Source: Alteromonas sp. KUL49 (GTDB lineage Bacteria; Pseudomonadota; Gammaproteobacteria; Enterobacterales; Alteromonadaceae). From it: 64,000 nucleotides of DNA. The translations under genes and the position numbers were made by a program. The stretch lies in assembly GCF_006538345.1 (NCBI RefSeq), contig NZ_BJKL01000004.1, positions 124,001 through 188,000 of the forward strand, in the 5' to 3' direction. Shown here one piece after another: positions 49,299 to 59,214 of the stretch. Each line of letters begins with the position of its first letter. Position 1 is the stretch's first letter. The notes beneath the pieces were generated by a model. The model was not told the origin of the DNA. It did not search any database and saw nothing but the letters and a program-made list of their open reading frames with translations.

Positions 49299-50750
49299 AT
49301 GCGTTTGATAACTCTTGGCATCGCTATTTTAGCATTGACCCTATCCATCGATTTGAGTGCGCAGAGTAATAGCACCTCCGATGCTTTTTCAATGAACTCC
49401 TGGTTTAGAGCTTTCAAGCAAAATGCCGATGCGAAAGCCATGCATAGTTTTCTTGTTGCTATGCCTAAAGGCGGCGACCTTCACCATCATTTATCGGGTG
49501 CTGGATTGAGCGAGTGGTGGTTTGAATTAGCCTCTGACCCAAACAAAAACGGCGGTTATCACTACTACACCAAAGTGTCGTTTTCACATTGCGAAGGTTA
49601 TGGCAGTAATGAATTCGGTCCAACACCGCAATACATGATGTTTCATACGGTTTCAGGCCATACGTGGGACGCTCTGAGTGATTGTCAAAAGTCAGAATAC
49701 AAAAGGTTAGACAGGTTAACGGCTGAGCAAATAGCGGCATTTCAAAACAGTATTCGTTTGGATAAACCCCATGAAGGCCGAGATGAGTTCTTTGAACGTC
49801 ATTGGCGACGCTTAGGAGAGATGACAGCAAACCCCACTCTCATGGCGAATATACTGCTAAAAAATATGCAAGCTTATGCTCAAGAAAACGTTCAGTACCT
49901 TGAGACCCAGGTTAATTTACAGCGAGCTACTCATAGTGACGGCACCCCGTACACGCCAGAGGAAGCACTCGCGGTATACGAAGCACTATTGAATAGTGAA
50001 GAAGCATTAGAAACTCAAGTAGAGGTGAGATTTCAATACGCCCTACTTCGCTTCCTGCCTAACGCCGAACAACAACTCGCTTGGATGTATGAGTTTGTAG
50101 ATACACAACGCCAGCGATACGTTGGAATCAATATGGTAGGCAGAGAGGATAATGACAAAGGGTATCCACTTAGGTTCTTATCAACGTTACGTGAAATGCG
50201 TAAACGTTATCCGCGTATCCCACTGGCGATTCATGCTGGAGAGTCAGACGAGCCAAATTATCATGTGCGCGACACGTTGCTCATTGGTGCAGATAGAATC
50301 GGTCATGGCTTTAACACCATAACCGATCCTGAAACACTGCTGCTTATGCGCAATGGTCCTTATCTTATTGAATCTAACTTAATCTCAAACTTGCTATTGG
50401 AATATGTCGATAACTTTAATCAGCACCCGTTTCCAGAATACCTAAGACTGGGTATACCCGTTGCCCTGTCAACAGACGATAGAGGAATGTGGGACTCTAC
50501 TCTCTCAGACGAATTCTTCATTGCCGTCACACACTTTAACCTTAGTTGGGATGAACTATTGATACTGGTAAAGAACAGTATTTCTTATAGCTTTTTGAGC
50601 CCTTCAGATAAAGCGAAGCAACTTGAAGCACTGGAGAAAAACATGAGTGACTTTGTAGCGCAGATTCAATCCGGCGAAATTCCGCAACGAAACTCAGGCA
50701 CTTATCTTGGGCAATTCATTTGCGGGTACGAACCGGCAGTGTGTGAATAA
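49299..50750 (+). CDS. Exported adenosine deaminase-family protein
   Basis: 483-residue metal-dependent deaminase with a signal peptide of about 21 residues (ending LSAQS), so it acts in the periplasm or outside. PKGGDLHHHLSGAG is the first metal-binding HxH site, IPLAIHAGESDEPN the HAGE motif, ADRIGHGFN the GH site and PVALSTDDRGMWD the catalytic TDD. The length exceeds cytosolic ADA (about 330) and fits the secreted ADGF-like group. It would turn adenosine into inosine before uptake. A RutR-type palindrome precedes it and an NCS2 permease gene follows at once (stop and GTG are adjacent). Confidence 0.85.
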   Translation: MRLITLGIAILALTLSIDLSAQSNSTSDAFSMNSWFRAFKQNADAKAMHSFLVAMPKGGDLHHHLSGAGLSEWWFELASDPNKNGGYHYYTKVSFSHCEGYGSNEFGPTPQYMMFHTVSGHTWDALSDCQKSEYKRLDRLTAEQIAAFQNSIRLDKPHEGRDEFFERHWRRLGEMTANPTLMANILLKNMQAYAQENVQYLETQVNLQRATHSDGTPYTPEEALAVYEALLNSEEALETQVEVRFQYALLRFLPNAEQQLAWMYEFVDTQRQRYVGINMVGREDNDKGYPLRFLSTLREMRKRYPRIPLAIHAGESDEPNYHVRDTLLIGADRIGHGFNTITDPETLLLMRNGPYLIESNLISNLLLEYVDNFNQHPFPEYLRLGIPVALSTDDRGMWDSTLSDEFFIAVTHFNLSWDELLILVKNSISYSFLSPSDKAKQLEALEKNMSDFVAQIQSGEIPQRNSGTYLGQFICGYEPAVCE

Positions 50751-52140
50751 GTGAATACACCAGTAATGACTAAAAACGAACTCATCTACGGACTCAACGA
50801 CAAACCTGCCACACCGGCCTGTTTAGCAGCCGCTTTTCAACATATGTTGGCAAGTTTTGTTGGAGTGATTACCCCCACTCTTATCATCACTGCTTCCTTA
50901 GACCTTCTGGCGCATACTGCTTTTCTCATTAGCATGGCGTTGATGGTTACCGGTATTGGTACATTTATTCAAACCAAACGCATCTATAAAGTTGGTAGTG
51001 GCTTAGTGGCAATACAAGGTACCAGCTTTGCCTTCATCAGTGCGCTTATCCTCGCTGGTGCACATGTGCGCCAGCAAGGGGGAAGTGATGAAGAGGTTCT
51101 GGCTATGCTGTTTGGGCTCACTATTGCTGGGGCCTCCATTGAAATTGTGTTTAGTTTTTTCGTCCAATATTTACGCCGAATTATTACACCGCTCACCACT
51201 GGCATTGTTATTACCGCCATTGGGCTTTCGCTCATTAATGTGGGAATGACCGATCTTGCGGGCGGATTCAATGCCAGTGATTTTGGCAATTCGAGCAACC
51301 TAATATTGGGCGCATGTGTACTCATCATCATCGTGTTTTTAAACGCCAGTACAAACCATTGGGTACGCCTATCATCTATTTTCATTGGTATGATTTTGGG
51401 CTACTTCTATGTACTGTTAAACGGAGGCATTGATCTCAAACACCTTGCTACAACACCCGTTTTTTCCTTACCAGCACCATTTTCTTACGGTATCGATTTT
51501 GATGTATCCCTGTTTGTTCCTGTTGCTCTCATCTACCTGTTCAGCGCTATTGAAACTGCTGGCGACCTAACGGCAAATAGCCAGTTTTTGTAAAGAGCCT
51601 GTTGAAGGTCCAATCTATTTAGAGCGCATACGAGGTGGAATACTTGGTGATGGGGTTAACTCTTTGATTGCTGGTTGTTTCAACACCTTTCCCAACACCA
51701 CATTTGGACAAAATAATGGCGTGATACAACTTACCGGGATCGCTAGCAGAAAAGTTGGTTTTTTTGTCGCAGGAATGTTCGTGTTTGTGGGCTTTTTCCC
51801 TCATGTGGGCGCGGTTCTACAAACCATTCCGAAGCCTGTCTTAGGCGGCGCGACGTTAGTCATGTTCGCCATGGTAGCAGTCGGTGGTTTAAAGCTACTT
51901 ACCAGCTACGCCTTAGACCGACGGAGTAGTTTACTAACAGCATGCTCACTAGGCATGTGTATTGGTGTAATGATGGTACCAGATGCACTATCGCAACTCC
52001 CAACATGGCTTAAAAATATCTTAAGTTCGCCAGTAACATCAGCCGGACTAACAGCCATATTTCTTGATTTAACATTGCCTGGAAGATCACTTGAATCCAA
52101 GCGAACCAAACCAGAGCATTGCACCAATAAAGAGCATTAG
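50751..52140 (+). pseudogene. NCS2 uracil/xanthine permease, frameshifted
   Basis: The first frame (GTG at 50751) encodes the N-terminal two thirds of an NCS2 permease: ASFVGVITPTLIITASL, AIQGTSFAFISA and LFSAIETAGDLTANS, the conserved Glu motif. It ends early at 51593 after a T5 run (51585-51589). Removing one T joins it to CKEPVEGPIYLERIRGG and NTTFGQNNGVIQLTGIASRK, the rest of the family, through the stop at 52140; the joined protein would be about 463 residues, the normal size. Xanthine or uric acid, rather than uracil, is likely from the context. Either a pseudogene or an assembly error; reads would tell. Confidence 0.8.
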
Positions 52141-52251
52141 AAGCACCAAAAAAGAGCAACAGAATCAACTTGTAACTTGGTTGTTAATTTTTAATAGAGG
52201 CATTTACAAAAATGGAAATCACAATACCAATAAATTCAATACTTTACACAA

Positions 52252-52277
52252 TGACCAATTGTTGACCAGCTGGACAA
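52252..52277. promoter_or_regulatory. RutR-type operator pair upstream of the TonB receptor
   Basis: TTGACCAGCTGGACAA (52262-52277) matches TTGACCANNTGGTCAA with one mismatch; a second, weaker half (TGACCAATTG, from 52252) overlaps it. The site is about 92 bases before the receptor ATG. Confidence 0.6.
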
Positions 52278-52368
52278 GAATTGGCATCCATCGTGCTTTA
52301 CTGACAAACAGCAAGTACACATTTAGCGACATAAAGCCCCTTGTGGCAACAAAAATAACGAGGAAACC

Positions 52369-54792
52369 ATGAGAAATAACCCATTTAACTTAAACCCGTT
52401 AGCCAAAGCGCTAGCGCTCGGATTGGCTTTGAGCGCGCCTACCGTAGCTCTCGCTCAAGAGATTAGCGAAGAAGAAGTTGAAAAAATTGAAGTCACCGGC
52501 TCTCTGGGCAGCTTACCTGGTCAGGACGTTGAATCAGTATTCGGTTTTGGTAAATCCATCTTAGAAACTCCTCGTTCTGCATCTACGATCTCTCAAGAGC
52601 AAATGGAACGATTCAACGTATCAGACATCGACGAGCTTGTAGCATTCGCACCAGGTACATTTACACAATCATTCTTCGGCGTTGCTGGATCACTTGATGT
52701 ACGTGGTACACCGGGTGAAACTTACTTCCGTGGCGTGAGACGTCTCGACAACCCGGGTAACTACCCAACGCCTATCGGTGCGTCTAGTCGAATCGATATC
52801 GTTCGCGGACCCGCTTCTCCTATTTACGGCCCATCTAAAATTGGTGGTTACCTAAACTTTAACCCCAAATCAGCACGTGCAAGTGGTGGTCAATACCTAG
52901 ATGCACCTACAGGCGCATTTTCCTATACCACGGGATCGTGGGATAAAAGTGTGCTTACTGCAGAAGTGGGTGGGCCTGGCAAACTATCTGAGAAAGAATT
53001 TGGCTACTACTTGTATGCAGAATTAGAAAACTCTGATAGCTATTACGACAACACAGCTACTGACCAAACGATTCTTCAAGCAGCTTTCGACGTTGACATC
53101 ACTGATAACTTACGCGCTGAATTTGGTGGTATGTATCACGATTACGATGGTAACCAGGTAGCAGGTTGGAACCGCTTAACACAAGACCTCATTGATAATG
53201 GTACTTATACCACTGGAACCGCAAAACCTCTTGATACTGATGGTGATGGTTCAATTTCTCACCGTGAATACGATGCGGTTGCCCACCTTATCAACCCATT
53301 CTTCTTTGCTGGTCCAGGTACTGTTGACCCAACTGCATTGAGCGATACGATGGCGCTGGATAACCCTGGCACAACCACGCTTCGCGGTAACCAAGTGCTT
53401 GTAGCCCCAGACGATACTCTTCAAAACGAAGTTACTACACTTTACTTCGATCTGATTTACTTTTCTGACGGTGGCTGGGAAATCAAAAACCAGATGTTTT
53501 ATGAGGGTTATGAAAACCTAAACGAAAACGCTTATGGTTTCTCTCAGTTCCATGACAGCTGGGTCTTCGAAGATAAACTCATCTTCGCAAATGAATATGA
53601 AACTAACAGCATGATTGCTCAAGTTCAATTTTCACCGTCGATTCGTTACACCGATTTTGTTCACGGCGACGATTTTGCTAACGAATACTTTGACCGTCGT
53701 GACCTTACGGGACCATCAACCGCGCTAGATCGCCGTCTATTGGCAACTCGTGAAGGACAAAACTTCGACAACTATGACGTGGGTAATTACCTAAACCTTG
53801 GTGCTGCACTCATGACAGACATCACTTGGGACTTTGGTCTTAACCTAGTGCTTGGTGTTCGTTATGACTCTATAGATATCGAGAGCAAAACAGTTGGTGA
53901 AAAGATTAACGTAAGAACACGTGTTTTTGACCCGGATCCAGTTCCAGCTGAAGACGTTGAAGCAAGCGATACTGTTGATGGCATATCATGGAATACCAGT
54001 ATTTCATACAAAACACCAATTGGTCTGATTCCATATTTTACAAAAGCTGAGCAGGCTACGATCGTTGCTGGTCAAGGTGCAGAAATCGGTGTTGGTCAGG
54101 TACTGTCTGACTCTGCTTTTGCGGCATCGAAGTTAACCGAGTACGGTGTGAAAGGTTCTTTCCTTGAAGACACCCTTTACTTCGCACTGTCTGTATACGA
54201 CCAAGAGAGAACTGACTTTAGTGCACAAAACACAGTAACAAACAACACTACTGTGAATGAAGGTGTTGAGGTTGAGCTACGTTGGGTAGTTAACGATAAC
54301 TTACTACTTACTGCGGGCTATACCAACAGCACGGTAGAGAACTTAACTGCTCAAGCAAATGGCGTTCAGTTTAGTTTCTTTGGTGCAGAAGATATTCCAG
54401 GAGTTGAACCTTGGATGTTATATGGTGGCTCTGCAATTGGTAACATTCAACTAGCAGATTCTAACCCATCTGCACGTAAAGCCGGTGTTCCAGAGAATAT
54501 TTACAGCTTAACCGCAACGTACGATTTCCAAAATGGCTATGCTGCTAACGTAAGCGTTGTAGATGCGGATTCAACAACCTCTGGTTTCTCAAACGCAGTA
54601 GAACTTCCTGCATATACGCTAGTTAACGCAGGTCTTTCTTATCAAGCTGAAGATTGGTCAGTTAACCTAACTGTTAAAAACCTTACAGACGAGCGTTACT
54701 TCCGTTCTAACTTCCCTGACTTGTTCGGTAGCCAAATCGTGCTTCCAGAGCTTCCTCGCCACTGGAATGCGAAGTTTAGCTACAAGTTCTAA
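52369..54792 (+). CDS. TonB-dependent outer-membrane receptor with an EF-hand-like loop
   Basis: 807-residue outer-membrane receptor: signal peptide ending TVALAQ, TonB-box-like VEKIEVTGS, plug domain (DVRGTPGETYFRGVRRLDNP, RIDIVRGPASPIYG) and a 22-strand barrel ending SYKF. DTDGDGSISHRE, residues 289-300, is a perfect 12-residue EF-hand loop (D1, D3, D5, G6, I8, E12) in an extracellular-loop position, which is rare in such receptors. GAGGAAA precedes the ATG. With exported ADA and a NUP-family protein on both sides, and a RutR-type operator upstream, purine nucleoside import is the likely job. A strong terminator follows. Confidence 0.85.
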   Translation: MRNNPFNLNPLAKALALGLALSAPTVALAQEISEEEVEKIEVTGSLGSLPGQDVESVFGFGKSILETPRSASTISQEQMERFNVSDIDELVAFAPGTFTQSFFGVAGSLDVRGTPGETYFRGVRRLDNPGNYPTPIGASSRIDIVRGPASPIYGPSKIGGYLNFNPKSARASGGQYLDAPTGAFSYTTGSWDKSVLTAEVGGPGKLSEKEFGYYLYAELENSDSYYDNTATDQTILQAAFDVDITDNLRAEFGGMYHDYDGNQVAGWNRLTQDLIDNGTYTTGTAKPLDTDGDGSISHREYDAVAHLINPFFFAGPGTVDPTALSDTMALDNPGTTTLRGNQVLVAPDDTLQNEVTTLYFDLIYFSDGGWEIKNQMFYEGYENLNENAYGFSQFHDSWVFEDKLIFANEYETNSMIAQVQFSPSIRYTDFVHGDDFANEYFDRRDLTGPSTALDRRLLATREGQNFDNYDVGNYLNLGAALMTDITWDFGLNLVLGVRYDSIDIESKTVGEKINVRTRVFDPDPVPAEDVEASDTVDGISWNTSISYKTPIGLIPYFTKAEQATIVAGQGAEIGVGQVLSDSAFAASKLTEYGVKGSFLEDTLYFALSVYDQERTDFSAQNTVTNNTTVNEGVEVELRWVVNDNLLLTAGYTNSTVENLTAQANGVQFSFFGAEDIPGVEPWMLYGGSAIGNIQLADSNPSARKAGVPENIYSLTATYDFQNGYAANVSVVDADSTTSGFSNAVELPAYTLVNAGLSYQAEDWSVNLTVKNLTDERYFRSNFPDLFGSQIVLPELPRHWNAKFSYKF

Positions 54793-54812
54793 AACTGATT
54801 ATTGTTGATAAT

Positions 54813-54848
54813 AAAGGCAAGTCTGCACCTGCAGATTTGCCTTTTTTT
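54813..54848 (+). terminator. Rho-independent terminator after the TonB receptor
   Basis: Fifteen-base-pair stem AAAGGCAAGTCTGCA/TGCAGATTTGCCTTT (one G-T) with a two-base loop and a T7 run, 20 bases past the receptor stop. Confidence 0.9.
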
Positions 54849-54865
54849 ATTTAAGTAGGTGCAAC

Positions 54866-55933
54866 ATGAAAAAAGTACTGACATTCCTTCTACTTATACT
54901 GATTTCAAACGTAGTTTTCGCAACCAGCACCCAGCCGCTAGAAATAAAAGTGGTTGTGGTGAACATGTTTGAAATTGGTGAAGATGAAGGCGACAGAGCA
55001 GGTGAATTTCAGCTGTGGAAAGCGGGTCAGAAGTTAGATTCGAGATACCCAGTACAACACGGTCATCACGATATATTTGTGAATGAAGATACAGGCGTGC
55101 TCGGAGTAGTAACGGGGATGGGAATAGCCCGTGCAGCTGCTGCGATAATGGCATTAGGACTCGACCCTCGTTTCGATCTTACTAATGCATACTGGCTAGT
55201 CGCTGGTATTGCAGGAATAGACCCTATGGACGGAACTCTTGGAACGGCAGTGTGGACTGACTATGTTGTCGATGGCGACCTGGCTCATGAAATTGATGGA
55301 CGAGAAATTCCAGATGATTGGAATACAGGTTACTTTCCATTGTTCACCACGTCACCTTACCCAAATAGCGATAAAGTCAACCCGACAAACTCTCCGAATG
55401 GTGAGGTATATGTCTTAAATTCGGCCCTATCTGCGTGGGCTTACGACCTCACAAAAGATATAGCGCTATCTAGCACGGATGCCATGTTCGAATTAACCAA
55501 GCAATACAAGGGTTTTCCAAATGCACTGGCTAAGCCCAAGGTAATAATGGGCGACCACTTAGCAGCATCTACCTTCTGGCACGGCGAATTGCTCACCGAA
55601 TGGGCCAATGATTGGGTGAGCTACTGGACCAATAGCAAAGGCAATTTTGTAACATCGGGTATGGAAGATACAGCAACGCTACAATCACTCACCTATTTGG
55701 CAAACGCCAACAAAGTTGATCTTAGTCGCGTTATGATTTTGCGCACTGCAAGTAATTTTACGCAACCTCCGCCAGGAATAACGGCAGCACAAAACCTTGA
55801 AAACGAGAGTTCTGGGAGTGGTTATGCTGGCTTAGATTCAGCGATTTCAGCCGCATATACTGTAGGTTCTCCAATAGTTAACTATATCGTCGCACATTGG
55901 GACACAACAAGGGACAACCTACCTTCTAATTAG
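54866..55933 (+). CDS. Purine nucleoside permease (NUP) family exported protein
   Basis: 355-residue protein with a signal peptide ending VVFAT, in the NUP family (related to the Candida purine nucleoside permease and to nucleoside phosphorylases by fold). The family blocks are VVVVNMFEIGEDEGDRAGEF, VTGMGIARAAAAIMALGLD and YWLVAGIAGIDPMDGTLGTAVW, with a late MEDTATLQSL near the ligand region. In bacteria the protein is exported, so it may bind or split nucleosides in the periplasm rather than act as a permease. AGG precedes the ATG. A hairpin terminator overlaps the end of the kinase gene behind it. Confidence 0.85.
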   Translation: MKKVLTFLLLILISNVVFATSTQPLEIKVVVVNMFEIGEDEGDRAGEFQLWKAGQKLDSRYPVQHGHHDIFVNEDTGVLGVVTGMGIARAAAAIMALGLDPRFDLTNAYWLVAGIAGIDPMDGTLGTAVWTDYVVDGDLAHEIDGREIPDDWNTGYFPLFTTSPYPNSDKVNPTNSPNGEVYVLNSALSAWAYDLTKDIALSSTDAMFELTKQYKGFPNALAKPKVIMGDHLAASTFWHGELLTEWANDWVSYWTNSKGNFVTSGMEDTATLQSLTYLANANKVDLSRVMILRTASNFTQPPPGITAAQNLENESSGSGYAGLDSAISAAYTVGSPIVNYIVAHWDTTRDNLPSN

Positions 55934-55941
55934 ACTGCCCT

Positions 55942-55973
55942 AAGCCAGGAAATTATTAATTATCTTGGCTTTT
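55942..55973 (+). terminator. Rho-independent terminator after the NUP gene
   Basis: Stem AAGCCAGGA/TCTTGGCTT (one G-T) with a 12-base loop and a TTTT run on the plus strand. It overlaps the last codons of the convergent kinase gene. Confidence 0.65.
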
Positions 55974-57980
55974 ATTCTGCAGCACCCAACGCAGTACGCC
56001 GGTGACTTCTTTTTGCGCGATTGGTTTAGCTAAAAACGAACGCATGCCGGCGTCACTGCATGCAGCTCTGTCTTCAGGCGATGTATTTGCAGTCACTGCC
56101 ACGACACAACCCCATTTAGACAGCAACCCCTCTTTTAAAATTACTTTTGTAGCACCTACGCCATCTAAGACTGGCATTGCACAATCCATAAAAATAATGT
56201 CGTACGTATTATCTCTAGCTCGAGCGATAGCGACCTCTCCGTTCTCCGCCTCGTCAGCTTGGTAATTGTATTTTTCAAGCATAGACATTAGCACAACTCG
56301 GTTAATGTCGTTGTCGTCAACTACGAGAATCGACAGTGGTGTGTCTAACAACTTAGAAGGCAAGGTGTCCTCTCCCGAGAGGACAGCGGTAGTAATATCG
56401 GAACGAGTTAGCGGAATGGATACACCAAAAGTTGCCCCCTCGCCTTCTTCGGAATTGACTTCAATCGTTCCCTCAAATTTGTCGATAAGCTGTTTGACAA
56501 TGGAAAGACCTAGCCCCGTGCCGCTATCTTTTTCAGAGGCCATATCATCAGCATTCAAGAAGGGCATAAAAATATTTTCTTTTATATCTTGGCTTATTCC
56601 TGCACCTGTATCATCCACGGTTGCAATTAACGTCTCACCAGATTCAGACTTATCCAACGCTAGGTTTAGGGTAACACGCCCCTTTTCCGTAAATTTAACG
56701 GCATTACTCAGCAGATTAGTAAAAATTTGCTCTATCCGAGCTGGGTCACTGTAAAAGTAGTCGGTTTCTACCAGATTGTGAGTCACAGTAAACCCAATTC
56801 CTTTACCCTCACATGCTGCTTCAAATACGGCACTTAGCTCATCTATCAGAGATGACAAAGAGAAATCACTGAATTCAAGCTCGAAATGCCCGTCGGATAT
56901 ATCCGTATAATCAAGAACATCATTAACAAGGTCGAGCAACCTGTCGGCGCTCTGAAGCGCAAACTCGGTTTTTCGTTCCCGTACTCTTTCACGCTGTTCA
57001 GTTTTCAGCGCTTGTAACATACCAGTGATACCGTTAAGTGGCGTTCTCAACTCGTGACTAATTCTAGACAGCAGCACACCACGCTCTTTAAACGCTGATT
57101 CTAACTCATGTTTACTTTTAGCAAGCTCAAGCCGCTGAGTTTCTGTTTTGTGTATGTTTTGAAAGGTACCAAACAGTCGAACGCACTGCCCGTCTACTAT
57201 GTCAACCATACCGTTTGACTCAACCCAAACAGTATTTCCCTTGGCGGTAACCAATTCTAGTGTTGTTGTCCATGGTGTCCCTTCTTGAATGGCTGTAGAG
57301 ACGATTTCAGTGATCTTGTCTCTAGAGTATCCTTCCTTATAGAAATTAATTGCAGTAGACAACTGTGGTTCGAAGTCTTGTTCAACTTCATGAATCACTT
57401 TGGTTTGAGATGACCAACTCAGCTTATCGTTGACTACATCAACTTCCCACGTACCTATATTGGCAACGACCTGCATTTTATCGAAAAGCTTACGCTGTTT
57501 TTCAAATTTCGCGCGCTCTATATGGTTGATTAGCTCACTGCGTATCCAAGGAACTAACAACTCCAGTGCTGTACAATGCTCTCCTTGTGAGTAAGAGACC
57601 GCTTCACCCAGCAATACAAAAATAAGGCTTCCTTCATTGACGCGTTGTGTAGAGACGAGCATCACTTTTTTGGCATTGAAATGGTTTTCAAACCAAACAT
57701 TTAATTCATTTGGGAAGTGTGATGTATCGCTAGGACATTCTATTGTAGAGAGTTTGCAGCTGAACTTAGCATCATAAACGCGTGAGAAGTCAAGAGTGGG
57801 TTTGTCGCTACTATGGCTATCATTAGTATCAAGAATAATGCGAGCTTTGGTTGAGGAAAAATACAGTACTAAACCTCGCTCAGCCGACAAACGGTGCTTG
57901 GTTAACGAAATTGCCTCTAGCAATCCTGCAGAGATAGGTACAGCACTAATAACATCCAGGTTGTCAGATTGTATGACCAT
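55956..57980 (-). CDS. Hybrid sensor histidine kinase (PAS-HisKA-HATPase-REC)
   Basis: 674-residue cytosolic kinase without transmembrane helices. Order: an unrecognised N-terminal region (about 1-160), a PAS domain (about 165-280, ANIGTWEVDVVNDKLSWS), HisKA with SRISHELRTPLNG and the phosphorylated His309, HATPase with NLLSNAVKFTEKG and DSGTGLGLSIVKQL, then a receiver with ILVVDDNDIN, phospho-acceptor Asp599 and KPI. It has no Hpt domain, but one is encoded nearby (59215-59568). Followed, in transcription order, by the NUP gene on the other strand. What it senses is unknown. Confidence 0.92.
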   Translation of the reverse strand: MVIQSDNLDVISAVPISAGLLEAISLTKHRLSAERGLVLYFSSTKARIILDTNDSHSSDKPTLDFSRVYDAKFSCKLSTIECPSDTSHFPNELNVWFENHFNAKKVMLVSTQRVNEGSLIFVLLGEAVSYSQGEHCTALELLVPWIRSELINHIERAKFEKQRKLFDKMQVVANIGTWEVDVVNDKLSWSSQTKVIHEVEQDFEPQLSTAINFYKEGYSRDKITEIVSTAIQEGTPWTTTLELVTAKGNTVWVESNGMVDIVDGQCVRLFGTFQNIHKTETQRLELAKSKHELESAFKERGVLLSRISHELRTPLNGITGMLQALKTEQRERVRERKTEFALQSADRLLDLVNDVLDYTDISDGHFELEFSDFSLSSLIDELSAVFEAACEGKGIGFTVTHNLVETDYFYSDPARIEQIFTNLLSNAVKFTEKGRVTLNLALDKSESGETLIATVDDTGAGISQDIKENIFMPFLNADDMASEKDSGTGLGLSIVKQLIDKFEGTIEVNSEEGEGATFGVSIPLTRSDITTAVLSGEDTLPSKLLDTPLSILVVDDNDINRVVLMSMLEKYNYQADEAENGEVAIARARDNTYDIIFMDCAMPVLDGVGATKVILKEGLLSKWGCVVAVTANTSPEDRAACSDAGMRSFLAKPIAQKEVTGVLRWVLQNKSQDN

Positions 57981-58092
57981 TCGTTGAGGACCAAAAACTA
58001 ATGAATCTAATTCAAAAAAAACTGCGCAATAAACAAAGCATAGTGCGTATCCACTAAAACAAAAATATTCGAACGGCTAACGGGATACAAAA

Positions 58093-59010
58093 CTACCCAT
58101 TGACTTGATTCTTGCCGTTCTCTTTCGAAGCAAACAAATGCGCATCCGCAGCTTCAATCAAAGTAACAATGCCTGTCTCTCGAATATCATTGGCATCCAT
58201 TACCGCGAATCCCGCACTTAACGTTACCTTATTGCCGATACCTGCATAATGATCGATATCTTTAACCGCGAGAGAGGCTTGGATATCCAAGGCAATTTTT
58301 TCAACGCCTTCTAAATCCGTGTAAGGGAGTACTACCATAAATTCTTCACCACCATAGCGAATGGCAGCATCTTTGGGTCGCTTAACATTTTCTGCAATTG
58401 CCTGAGCCACCTGCTGTAAGCAACTATCGCCCTCAACATGTCCGTATTTGTCGTTAAAAAGCTTAAAGAAATCAATATCGAGCATTATGACGCCAATTGC
58501 GCCGTTGTCTCGTGCCACTTGCTTTATCAAAAGTGGAATTTCGTTACTAAGGTAAAGTCGATTATACAAACCAGTCAGTTGGTCATGGAACGTCATTTTC
58601 TCTAGCAATTCCGTTCTCAACTTGCTCTGTAAATGGTTTTTAACTCTGTGAATAAGCGTAGAGGCCGTGACCGGCTTCATCACAAAATCACACGCCCCAA
58701 CCTCCCAACAATCGTTTTCAGTTTCTACGTCAATGGTACTGGTAACAAACATGACAGGGATATTAGCGGTGCTTTCATTCGCTTTGAGAGTTCGGCAAAC
58801 ACTCAATCCGTCCATATCTGGCATATTCATATCGAGCAAAATCAAATCAGGCTGCACTGATTCACAGATGCCAATGGCCTCACTACCAGTGCTTGCTGTA
58901 ATACACTCAACAATGGGCTCCAATATAGTCGAGAGTAACAAGCGGCTTAACGGCTCATCATCCACTATAAGGACTTTGCATGAAACGAATGGCTTAATAT
59001 CTAGCTGCAT
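58093..59010 (-). CDS. Response regulator with GGDEF diguanylate cyclase domain
   Basis: 305-residue REC-GGDEF protein that would make c-di-GMP from GTP on phosphorylation. The receiver has VLIVDDEP and phospho-acceptor Asp60 in LILLDMNMPDMDG, and a Lys in MKPVTA. The cyclase carries DQLTGLYNR, DIDFFKLFNDKYGH and the intact signature GGEEF at about 220-224, with the product-inhibition site RxxD (RPKD) five residues before it. It is the probable receiver for the adjacent kinase through the separate Hpt protein. The kinase and this gene are 112 bases apart on the same strand. Confidence 0.93.
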   Translation of the reverse strand: MQLDIKPFVSCKVLIVDDEPLSRLLLSTILEPIVECITASTGSEAIGICESVQPDLILLDMNMPDMDGLSVCRTLKANESTANIPVMFVTSTIDVETENDCWEVGACDFVMKPVTASTLIHRVKNHLQSKLRTELLEKMTFHDQLTGLYNRLYLSNEIPLLIKQVARDNGAIGVIMLDIDFFKLFNDKYGHVEGDSCLQQVAQAIAENVKRPKDAAIRYGGEEFMVVLPYTDLEGVEKIALDIQASLAVKDIDHYAGIGNKVTLSAGFAVMDANDIRETGIVTLIEAADAHLFASKENGKNQVNG

Positions 59011-59214
59011 AAATAGATAGCCTATCTAGTGGTAACTGATGCATATTTCCGCGAATGAATTAAAAACGTTAACCTAAGCATAACACCAAACCCAAATAAG
59101 TATAATTTATTAAGAATTTGATAGTGTTAGTAGATTGAATGTCATAAAAATTAAATCCTGACTATAGTTCGTAGTAAGGTAGAACGCATTGGCAAATTTG
59201 CGGGAGAAAAACTC

